Shown here piece by piece: positions 1 through 5,090 of a DNA stretch of 5,090 nucleotides. The stretch lies in assembly GCA_035455185.1 (NCBI GenBank), contig DATIFQ010000530.1, forward strand, positions 1 through 5,090, written 5' to 3'. How positions within the stretch are numbered: the first letter of the stretch is position 1; each line of letters begins with the position of its first letter. The notes below the pieces were generated by a model, which worked only from the letters and a program-made list of their open reading frames with translations, had not been told where the DNA came from and ran no database searches. The stretch is from JAEHDI01 sp035455185 (GTDB lineage Bacteria; Acidobacteriota; Terriglobia; Bryobacterales; Bryobacteraceae). Both the position numbers and the translations under genes were made by a program.

Positions 1-966
1 AAGACGCCATGGACTGCCATGGTCTCCGACTTCGCCAAGTCGTCTACCCGGATCCACATGTCGGTGGCCTACCTCGACGGAAAACACCCGTCCGTCCTGA
101 CCCAGACCGGCCTTTATGAGAACGAGATCATCGAGGCCTACGACGCCCGCCTCAAGAAGCTCTGGGAGTTCAAGAGCTTCGCCGAGACGAATGGCAGCGG
201 CTCCCATCACATCGACATCGCCGACGTCGACGGAGACGGCATCGACGAGGTCTTCAACGGCACCACGCTGCTGAATGCGGACGGGACGATGCGCTGGTCC
301 CTCTACCGCGAGCACCCTGATATTGTGGCCATCAAGCACGTGCTCCCCGGCTCAAAGGACCGCCAGGTTTACTACGTCGTCGAAAGCAGCGTCCACGCGG
401 GCGTTTACGTCGTGGATGCAAAAACCGGCAAGATTCACTGGAAAGTGAACCGCGAGGACGACCCTCGTTGGACACACGGGCACGTCGGCTGGGCCTCGGA
501 TATCTGGGAGGGGTCTCCGGGCATGGAACTGTATGCCAACCGCGACGGCCATCTCTCGAAAGACACCGTCTTGTTCTCCGCCGCAGGCAAACTCCTCCTG
601 AGCCCATTCCCGGCGGGCTGGCGCCCGGTTAACTGGACCGGTGGCGCGGTCCGAGAGCTGATGTCCGGAGACGGCCGGCTCCTCGCACGGTTCAACGGGC
701 AGTCGGTCGAGACTCTCGCCATTCCAGGGCCGAACGAAATGAAAAACGGAAGTTGTGGAATGACAGCCGACCTGGCCGGCGATTACCGCGACGAGGTGGT
801 CTGCTTCGGCACGACGGCCGAAGGCGCGCAGGCCGTGTTCGTCTATGCAAACACCGAACCCGCGGCGAAACGCGAGGTCACCCGGACAGCGGACCGCGAG
901 TATGCACTGTGGCTTGCCCGCAACATGGGCGGAGGGTATGCCTCGTACTTCGAATGGCAACCATAA
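1..966 (+). CDS. PL11-like rhamnogalacturonan lyase family protein, C-terminal part (5' partial)
   Basis: The reading frame is open from base 1, giving 321 visible residues; the N-terminal part lies outside the window. The ATG at 19 is not a credible start because no Shine-Dalgarno precedes it. Visible residues 70-83 hold a calcium-type loop, DVDGDGIDE, followed by FNGTTLLNADG. Next come a blade motif VVDAKTGKIHW (137-147), GHVGW...GSPGMELYANRDG (160-183), NWTGGAVRELMSGDG (211-225) and ADLAGDYRDEVV (256-267). In this order these resemble the C-terminal propeller of PL11 lyases such as YesW (DVDGDGKDE; GHGD..DPDRPGLEVF; WWDGDLLREL; ADLLGDWREEV). PL11 enzymes cleave the rhamnogalacturonan I backbone of pectin outside the cell. 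The usual PL11 ending (AWQN..YNQPPHPS) is replaced by LARNMGGGYASYFEWQP, so this is a divergent relative and lyase activity is not established. Its stop codon overlaps the next gene's ribosome binding site, which indicates one operon. Fold confident, substrate uncertain. Confidence 0.8.
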   Translation, partial: KTPWTAMVSDFAKSSTRIHMSVAYLDGKHPSVLTQTGLYENEIIEAYDARLKKLWEFKSFAETNGSGSHHIDIADVDGDGIDEVFNGTTLLNADGTMRWSLYREHPDIVAIKHVLPGSKDRQVYYVVESSVHAGVYVVDAKTGKIHWKVNREDDPRWTHGHVGWASDIWEGSPGMELYANRDGHLSKDTVLFSAAGKLLLSPFPAGWRPVNWTGGAVRELMSGDGRLLARFNGQSVETLAIPGPNEMKNGSCGMTADLAGDYRDEVVCFGTTAEGAQAVFVYANTEPAAKREVTRTADREYALWLARNMGGGYASYFEWQP

Positions 967-972
967 GGAGGG
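964..972 (+). promoter_or_regulatory. Strong Shine-Dalgarno overlapping the upstream stop codon
   Basis: TAAGGAGGG begins with the TAA stop of the PL11-like gene and gives an almost complete anti-Shine-Dalgarno match. The GGAGG core ends 5 nt before the ATG at 977. It selects 977 over the upstream in-frame TTG/CTG/ATG codons, because only 977 gives an immediate signal peptide. Overlap of stop and binding site suggests that ribosomes finishing the first gene help start the second. Confidence 0.85.
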
Positions 973-976
973 ACCG

Positions 977-2932
977 ATGCGGCTAGCAATCGCACTCATC
1001 GTCGCGCTCGCGCCGGCCGTTGGACGCGCCCAGCAGGGCTGGTGGATGGAGGAGCCCATCAGGCTGATTCAGACCAACCTCCGCGAAACCGACTCCACGC
1101 TCGAGGCCGGCCGTCTCGCGCAACAAGTCGCGGAATTCCCCGCGAACGTCTTGCTGTTCAACATGGGTGGCATCGCGGCCCACTACCATCCCCGCGTCGA
1201 GTTCCACTACGCCAGCCCACATCTGCCGCCCGGGCGCGACATGTTCGGCGATACGCTGCGGGAAGCCCATAAACGGAGCATCCGCGTGATCGGGCGTTTC
1301 GACCTGAGCAAAACGCCCAAGCACGTCTTCGACGCCCACCCGGAATGGTTCTTCAAGCGCGTCAACGGCGAGCCGGCCATCTACAACGGGCTCTACTCGA
1401 CATGTATCAACGGCGGCTACTATCGTGAGCACGCGAAAAAAATCCTCGGCGAGGCTCTCGAGCGCTACGAAGTAGACGGCCTCTTCTTCAACATGTTCGG
1501 CAATCCATCTTCCGACTACAGCGGCAACCCGATGGGACCGTGTCAGTGCGACAATTGCAAAACACGCTTCCAGGCGCGATACGGGAGGCCGCTCCCGGTG
1601 TCGCCGGACGACGACTACCGCCGGTTTCTGACCGACTCCGCGCACGAAGTGGCGGCGATGTTTGCCGAGCTGATCCATTCCAAACGGCCGAAAGCCGCGT
1701 TCCTCACCTACGTTCAGCAGCACACCGACGGGATCATGTCCGAGTCCAACACCGCCGTGGGGCGTCCGCTGCCGCTCTGGCCGTACTCCGCCAGTGACAA
1801 CGTGAACCGGGCGCGGAACTCCGAGCCAACGAAGATGGCGTTCAATCTCTGCATGAGCTTCGTGGACTACATGTGGCGCTTCGTCACCGTGCCGCCGGCT
1901 GAGATTCGTCTCCGCCTTTACCAAAGCATGGCGCACGGCTCGGGCGTGCTGCTGAATATGCACGGGACGATGGACCAGGAGGACCGGAGCGCGCTGGAGG
2001 CCGCCCGTCCGGTCTTCCAGTGGCACGCGCGGCACGAAGACCTGTACACGGGCCAGGAGAGCGCGGCGAGAGTGCTGCTGCTCGGCGGGCGACAGTCGAG
2101 TTATCGCGGCCTGTTCCGAATCCTGAGCGAGCAGCACATCCCGTTCGTCGTCTCGGACAACCTCAAATGGCTGGAAGACGGACGCACGTTCGACATGGTC
2201 ATCTCGCCGGACGGCGCGCCCGCCGCGCTCGAGCACTACGTCCGTGACGGCGGACGTCTGCTCGTCTGTGGGCCAAAGCCGCCAGCGTGGAAAGTGGCCG
2301 GCGTCGGCTCGCTGCGCCCCCACACACAGGGGTACTGGCGAATCCGCGACCACACTCTGTTCCCCTCCCTCAAACGCACGAACCTGCTGTTTCTGGACGG
2401 AGAGTACACGGAGCTGTCGCCGGTGGCGAAGCCGTTACTGACGCTGATTCCGCCGGCGATGTTCGGTCCGCCCGAAAAGGTCTGGGTGGACAAGCTGGAG
2501 ACGGATTCGCCTGGACTGCTCCTTACGGATTATGGCAAGGGCCGCCTGGCCTATGTGCCTTGGGATGTGGGCGGACTTTATTACCGCCACAGTTCTGAGG
2601 GCCACTCGGGTGTGGTGGCGGACCTCATCAACTATCTGTTTCCCGCCGGTAGGCAGTTAATTACGAATGCGCACCCACTTGTGGAGATCACGGTCATGCG
2701 CCAGCCGAGAAAGAACCGGACGCTCGTCCACTTCGTGAATGTTTCGGGGCACTCCGGCACTGCCTACTTCGCGCCTCTCCCCATGCGCGACATTCGGGTA
2801 GAACTCGCCGCGGAGTTCACCAAAGCCCGCTCCGTCACGCTCGGCCGGGAGCTTCCCGTCATGCGTAAGGATCGGTACGGTGTGTTCTCGTTGCCCGAGT
2901 TCGCGGAGTATGACGTGGTGCTGCTGGAGTAA
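977..2932 (+). CDS. Secreted GH42/GHL6-like TIM-barrel protein, catalytic residues uncertain
   Basis: This is a 651-residue protein. Residues 1-18 form a signal peptide (MRLAIALIVALAPAVGRA, likely cut before QQ), so it is exported. Residues 27 to about 350 resemble the hypothetical glycosyl hydrolase GHL6 and GH42 beta-galactosidase barrels. C143 precedes YYREHAKKIL, and C189-x-C191-x-x-C194 is followed by KTRFQARYG, matching the four-cysteine zinc site of GH42 enzymes. RLRLYQSMAHGSGVLL (311-326) matches the GH42 'RLWAYQALAHGAD' segment. Residues 365-435 (VLLLGG..., then YVRDGGRLLVCG) look like the flavodoxin/GATase-like domain that follows the barrel in GH42. Residues from about 565 form a beta-rich C-terminal domain (LVHFVNVSG near 583-591). 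Where GH42 has the acid/base Glu in an N-E-Y-G motif, this protein reads N172-M-F-G. Substrate is unknown. It is probably co-translated with the PL11-like gene, which points to polysaccharide use. It could be a true hydrolase with a relocated active site or a binding protein. Confidence 0.82.
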   Translation: MRLAIALIVALAPAVGRAQQGWWMEEPIRLIQTNLRETDSTLEAGRLAQQVAEFPANVLLFNMGGIAAHYHPRVEFHYASPHLPPGRDMFGDTLREAHKRSIRVIGRFDLSKTPKHVFDAHPEWFFKRVNGEPAIYNGLYSTCINGGYYREHAKKILGEALERYEVDGLFFNMFGNPSSDYSGNPMGPCQCDNCKTRFQARYGRPLPVSPDDDYRRFLTDSAHEVAAMFAELIHSKRPKAAFLTYVQQHTDGIMSESNTAVGRPLPLWPYSASDNVNRARNSEPTKMAFNLCMSFVDYMWRFVTVPPAEIRLRLYQSMAHGSGVLLNMHGTMDQEDRSALEAARPVFQWHARHEDLYTGQESAARVLLLGGRQSSYRGLFRILSEQHIPFVVSDNLKWLEDGRTFDMVISPDGAPAALEHYVRDGGRLLVCGPKPPAWKVAGVGSLRPHTQGYWRIRDHTLFPSLKRTNLLFLDGEYTELSPVAKPLLTLIPPAMFGPPEKVWVDKLETDSPGLLLTDYGKGRLAYVPWDVGGLYYRHSSEGHSGVVADLINYLFPAGRQLITNAHPLVEITVMRQPRKNRTLVHFVNVSGHSGTAYFAPLPMRDIRVELAAEFTKARSVTLGRELPVMRKDRYGVFSLPEFAEYDVVLLE

Positions 2933-2987
2933 GCCGGTCCGGTATCGCGCCCTCGGATATAGAATGGAGGGCGGAGAAAATCTGTCC

Positions 2988-3227
2988 ATGTCCACTTGGG
3001 TCCTTGTCTGCTACGGAGGGGCCGCGCTCGTGGCCCTGTTACTGCTCCTAGTCTTCCGAGCGAAATCGTGGTACTGGCACGTGCTGAGCATTCTGGCGGC
3101 ACTGGTGGTTGGCCTTGTGCCCATCCCCCCGCAGTTGAACACCCCACAGGGCAGCCTGATCATCGGATCTGTGTTCACCTTCCTGCTCCTGTGGGGAGTG
3201 GCGGCCCCGTTCTTCCGCCGCACGTAA
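2988..3227 (+). CDS. Small three-helix membrane protein of unknown function
   Basis: This is a 79-residue hydrophobic protein that I cannot assign to a named family. Three membrane-spanning stretches are visible: residues about 4-23 (WVLVCYGGAALVALLLLLVF), about 31-46 (HVLSILAALVVGLVPI) and about 57-76 (LIIGSVFTFLLLWGVAAPFF). Basic residues (R24, K26) follow the first helix and RRT ends the chain, so by the positive-inside rule the C-terminus and first loop are probably cytoplasmic. The start at 2988 is chosen because purine-rich GGAGGGCGGAG (2966-2976) lies upstream, although its spacing of 11 nt is long. The in-frame ATG at 2964 would add eight polar residues (MEGGENLS) and has no good binding site. 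It sits 55 nt after the GH42-like gene with no clear terminator between, so it may share that transcript. The hydrophobicity pattern and a purine-rich upstream region support a real gene, but homology is unconfirmed. Confidence 0.68.
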   Translation: MSTWVLVCYGGAALVALLLLLVFRAKSWYWHVLSILAALVVGLVPIPPQLNTPQGSLIIGSVFTFLLLWGVAAPFFRRT

Positions 3228-3232
3228 TCGAA

Positions 3233-3246
3233 TCGCCGTGAGGCGA
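3233..3246 (+). other. Short GNRA-loop hairpin after the membrane protein gene
   Basis: TCGCC-GTGA-GGCGA forms a perfect 5-bp stem closed by a GNRA-type tetraloop (GUGA), 5 nt after the stop codon at 3225-3227. No T-run follows (AAAGATCAG), so it is not a standard intrinsic terminator. It could stabilise the 3' end of the upstream message or be incidental. Confidence 0.35.
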
Positions 3247-3253
3247 AAGATCA

Positions 3254-3260
3254 GAGGAGG
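3254..3260 (+). promoter_or_regulatory. Intact Shine-Dalgarno of the broken beta-helix gene
   Basis: GAGGAGG ends 6 nt before the ATG at 3267, an ideal arrangement. It fixes the original start of the degraded gene and shows that decay has spared the translation start. Confidence 0.75.
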
Positions 3261-3266
3261 AAGACC

Positions 3267-3584
3267 ATGGCGCGCGAGCGTTTGCTTCTGATTCTCCCCT
3301 TTTCTGGCGGCCGTCTGGGTAACTGCTGCCTGGGCAACCACCTATGAAGTCGGCTCTGGAAAGCCTTACACGTCCATCGGCGCCGTGCCGTGGGCTGCGC
3401 TCCAGCCGGGCGACACGGACCACCAACTCGCGGCAGGCTCGGCCGCCATCGACGCCGGCGGGCTGTTGAACGTCCTCGTTCTGCCTGCGAATGACGTTCT
3501 CCGCCAGTACGTGAAACATCAGTCCAGCGAGGCCCGTCCGCAAGACCCCCGCTCGACATCGGCGCCTTCGAATTCGCCCCGTAG
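3267..3584 (+). pseudogene. Internally deleted beta-helix / choice-of-anchor Q domain protein
   Basis: Only the two ends of a much longer exported protein remain. The ATG at 3267 begins MARERLLLILPF, the start of a signal peptide. One extra T in the run at 3300-3303 shifts the frame so that the literal translation stops at 3345-3347. Reading one frame over restores LAAVWVTAAWATTYEVGSGK and then PYTSIGAVPWAALQPGDT, the mature N-terminus typical of right-handed parallel beta-helix proteins. At about 3415-3423 this passes directly into DHQLAAGSAAIDAGG, which is the C-terminal 'L..GSPAIDAG' motif of the same proteins. The whole beta-helix, probably several hundred codons, is therefore missing. 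A second shift at the C-run 3546-3550 (one C too few) is needed to reach the family's ending, LDIGAFEFAP, with TAG at 3582-3584. That ending is in the same frame as the ATG. The two single-base shifts might be sequencing errors, but the internal deletion would still abolish function. Intact relatives are secreted or surface proteins with a pectate-lyase-like fold. Confidence 0.8.
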
Positions 3585-3657
3585 GCCGGTGGTGGAGGCC
3601 ATCGTCTTGCGTGGCCTGAGATCCCCGTCTTGGTGGAGCCAGTCGCCAGATCGGCCA

Positions 3658-3677
3658 TGCCGGCAGTCTTGCTGGCA
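3658..3677 (+). other. 8-bp stem-loop upstream of trpB2
   Basis: TGCCGGCA (3658-3665) pairs with TGCTGGCA (3670-3677) around a GTCT loop, with one G-U pair. No T-run follows, so it is not a typical intrinsic terminator. The right arm's CTGGC (3672-3676) is also complementary to GCCAG at 3638-3642 and at 3645-3649, so an alternative fold is possible. Confidence 0.4.
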
Positions 3678-3727
3678 GCCTCCAGGTTCGTTGTGGAAAG
3701 CTCTTCTTGTGCCCCGCCCGCGAGCCC

Positions 3728-3749
3728 GTTCTAAGAACTGCGTTAGAAT
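3728..3749 (+). promoter_or_regulatory. Candidate trpB2 promoter -10 with an adjoining palindromic operator
   Basis: GTTCT-A-AGAAC (3728-3738) is a perfect palindrome around a single central base. TTCTAA (3729-3734) also forms a second dyad with TTAGAA (3743-3748). TAGAAT at 3744-3749 matches the sigma-70 -10 consensus in five of six positions. No good -35 is seen at 16-18 nt upstream (3720-3727 is CGAGCCC-like). This AT-rich patch stands out in GC-rich DNA and lies 40 nt before the trpB2 start. A regulator bound at the palindrome would cover the promoter spacer. No regulator can be named from the sequence. Confidence 0.42.
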
Positions 3750-3768
3750 GAGCGTTTACTTTTCACCC

Positions 3769-3775
3769 GAAGGAG
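3769..3775 (+). promoter_or_regulatory. trpB2 Shine-Dalgarno with long spacing
   Basis: GAAGGAG ends 14 nt before the ATG at 3790, longer than the usual 5-10 nt. No other in-frame start is possible in between because TGA at 3778-3780 closes the frame upstream and the next codons are TTC ACC CCT ATG. The protein start MVTKFLLSE fits the family, so the start is accepted despite the spacing. Confidence 0.6.
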
Positions 3776-3789
3776 TCTGATTCACCCCT

Positions 3790-5090
3790 ATGGTTACGAA
3801 ATTCCTGCTGTCCGAGGCGCAACTGCCCTCCGCCTGGATCAACGTGCTGCCGTCGCTGCCGGTGCCGATGGACCCGCCGCTGCATCCCGGGACGTTGAAA
3901 CCGATCGGGCCTGAGGATCTCGCGCCGATCTTCCCCATGGCGCTCATCGAGCAGGAGTTCGCGTCCAAACCCGAGATCGACATCCCGGGCGAGGTGCTCG
4001 ACATTTACCGCCTCTGGCGGCCAACGCCCCTCATGCGGGCAAGGCGGCTGGAAAAGGCCCTCGATACACCGGCGCACATCTATTACAAGTACGAGGGGAC
4101 CAGCCCAGCCGGGAGTCACAAGCCGAATACCTCCATCCCGCAGGCGTTCTACAACAAGCAGGCCGGCATCAAACGTATTGCCACGGAGACGGGCGCCGGA
4201 CAGTGGGGTAGCGCGCTCGCGCTCGCCTGCCGGCTCTTCGGCATGGAGTGTACGGTCTACATGGTGAAAGTGAGCTACCAGCAAAAACCGTACCGCCGGA
4301 TGATGATGAACACGTGGGGCGCCGAGGTCTACGCCAGCCCCAGCGAGCACACCAATGCCGGCCGCCAGGTGCTCGCGGCGTACCCCGATTCGCCCGGCAG
4401 CCTCGGCATCGCCATCAGTGAGGCCGTGGAGGACGCGGCCACTCATCCTGATACGAACTACTCGCTCGGCAGCGTGCTGAACCACGTTAATCTACACCAG
4501 ACCGTGATCGGCCAGGAGGCCAAGCTCCAGATGGCGATGGCTGGCGAGGACCCGGACGTGATCATCGGTTGCTTCGGCGGCGGAAGCAACTTTGGCGGTA
4601 TCGCGTTGCCTTACGTCCTCGACAAATTCAATGGCTCTGCCGTGAGGCTGATGGCGGTCGAACCGGCGGCTTGTCCGACGCTAACAAAGGGGGCCTTCAC
4701 CTACGACTTTGGCGACATAGCCAAACTGACGCCTCTGCTCAGGATGTACACGCTCGGGCACGACTTCGTGCCGCCGGGCATCCACGCGGGAGGATTGCGC
4801 TACCACGGCGCGTCCCCACTGTTGAGCCACCTGATCAATCAGGGGTACATCGAAGCGCGCTCCGTCCTCCAGATTCCGACGTTCGAGGCGGCAGTTCTGT
4901 TTTCCCAGACCGAAGGATTGCTCCCGGCTCCCGAGTCCGCACACGCGATCCGAGCGGCCATCGACGAGGCGATCGCGGCCCGTGAGGAGGGCCGCCCCCG
5001 CGTGATCCTGTTCAACCTGAGCGGCCACGGCCACTTCGACCTGGCCTCGTACGAGGCCTACCTCAGTGGCAAGCTTCAGGACTACGAATA
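3790..5090 (+). CDS. trpB: TrpB2-type tryptophan synthase beta chain (3' partial)
   Basis: A PLP-dependent cytoplasmic enzyme that condenses indole with L-serine to L-tryptophan (EC 4.2.1.122). The 433 visible residues belong to the TrpB2 ('TrpB-like PLP-dependent enzyme') class, shown by the extended N-terminus MVTKFLLSEAQLPSAW and HPGTLKPIGPEDLAPIFP before the core. The PLP Schiff-base lysine is K111 in GSHKPNT. ETGAGQWG (133-140) carries the conserved catalytic Glu133. GCFGGGSNFGG (260-270) is the phosphate-binding loop, VEP (290-292) is the conserved strand end, and LSGHGHFD (410-417) is the conserved C-terminal loop. All key residues are present. The frame runs to the right edge, ending ...GKLQDYE plus TA; family endings usually continue with Tyr-Pro, so a few more residues probably follow, though TAA or TAG cannot be excluded. 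TrpB2 enzymes usually act without TrpA, often to recover indole. No trpA is in view. Its own promoter is likely, after the pseudogene. Confidence 0.95.
   Translation, partial: MVTKFLLSEAQLPSAWINVLPSLPVPMDPPLHPGTLKPIGPEDLAPIFPMALIEQEFASKPEIDIPGEVLDIYRLWRPTPLMRARRLEKALDTPAHIYYKYEGTSPAGSHKPNTSIPQAFYNKQAGIKRIATETGAGQWGSALALACRLFGMECTVYMVKVSYQQKPYRRMMMNTWGAEVYASPSEHTNAGRQVLAAYPDSPGSLGIAISEAVEDAATHPDTNYSLGSVLNHVNLHQTVIGQEAKLQMAMAGEDPDVIIGCFGGGSNFGGIALPYVLDKFNGSAVRLMAVEPAACPTLTKGAFTYDFGDIAKLTPLLRMYTLGHDFVPPGIHAGGLRYHGASPLLSHLINQGYIEARSVLQIPTFEAAVLFSQTEGLLPAPESAHAIRAAIDEAIAAREEGRPRVILFNLSGHGHFDLASYEAYLSGKLQDYE

Larger units (their letters stand above)
3585..3789 (+). other. Intergenic region between beta-helix remnant and trpB2
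   Basis: I see no protein gene with a recognisable product in this 205-nt stretch. It contains a 6-bp inverted repeat AGGCCA/TGGCCT (3596-3601 and 3612-3617, 10-nt loop), an 8-bp hairpin at 3658-3677, a palindrome at 3728-3738, a -10-like TAGAAT (3744-3749) and the trpB2 Shine-Dalgarno. One + frame stays open from the pseudogene to a TGA at 3778-3780 and includes four TGG codons (3631, 3634, 3673, 3694). It looks mainly regulatory. Confidence 0.55.

Noticed and set aside
983..2353. Long minus-strand open frame opposite the GH42-like gene
   Set aside because: It is rich in Arg, Val and His with no domain or signal, and is explained by GC-biased codon use of the + strand gene, which has clear family motifs, a signal peptide and a strong ribosome binding site.
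2958..2965. TATAGAAT as a promoter -10 for the small membrane protein
   Set aside because: No matching -35 lies 16-18 nt upstream (2935-2942 is CGGTCCGG), and the motif is too short to support alone.
3233..3266. Mobile-element scar as cause of the broken beta-helix gene
   Set aside because: No terminal inverted repeats, target duplication or transposase fragment are visible around the remnant; a simple deletion explains it better.
3596..3617. AGGCCA/TGGCCT inverted repeat as a terminator after the pseudogene
   Set aside because: The stem is only 6 bp with a 10-nt loop and is followed by GAGATCCCC rather than a T-run.
3385..3780. Continuous + frame that could be read as a 131-residue hypothetical protein
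   Set aside because: Its first part is the middle-frame segment of the beta-helix remnant and the rest has no coding character. It starts with GTG inside the remnant without a ribosome binding site.
3763..4485. Minus-strand open frame of about 240 codons opposite trpB2
   Set aside because: It lies wholly against the well-conserved TrpB2 coding sequence and its translation shows only low-complexity Arg/Gly/His content.

Overview
The window is GC-rich bacterial DNA with every supportable gene on the + strand. A PL11-type beta-propeller protein, a secreted GH42/GHL6-like protein, a three-helix mini membrane protein, a choice-of-anchor Q/beta-helix gene remnant and a stand-alone TrpB2 together suggest an Acidobacteriota genome of the Solibacter/Bryobacter type. 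Verrucomicrobiota, Planctomycetota or Armatimonadota are not excluded. This is inference from gene content and style; no phylogenetic marker was compared.

Layout. Positions 1-966 hold the C-terminal part of a protein resembling the C-terminal region of PL11 rhamnogalacturonan lyases, cut by the window's left edge. Its TAA stop forms the first bases of a near-perfect Shine-Dalgarno (TAAGGAGG) for the next gene. That gene (977-2932) encodes a secreted 651-residue TIM-barrel protein. It keeps what look like the GH42 zinc cysteines but seems to lack the acid/base glutamate. A small membrane protein (about 2988-3227) follows after 55 nt. Next is a broken gene (3267-3584): a strong ribosome binding site, a signal peptide and the first residues of a beta-helix protein run almost directly into that family's C-terminal anchor motif, with two single-base frame changes. 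A 205-nt intergenic stretch (3585-3789) has hairpins, a run of Trp codons in one frame and a GTTCTAAGAAC palindrome beside a -10-like element. Last, 3790-5090 is a tryptophan synthase beta chain of the TrpB2 class, open at the right edge.

How the genes relate. The first two are probably co-translated, secreted, and concerned with plant or microbial polysaccharide. The beta-helix remnant is of a kind often found beside such genes and appears to have been lost by deletion. trpB2 starts a separate transcription unit and would make tryptophan from indole and serine. No trpA or other trp gene is visible. I found no mobile element, CRISPR array, tRNA, rRNA or defence system. The most noteworthy points are the deletion-scarred beta-helix gene, the catalytic-site substitutions in the GH42-like protein, and the regulatory architecture ahead of trpB2.
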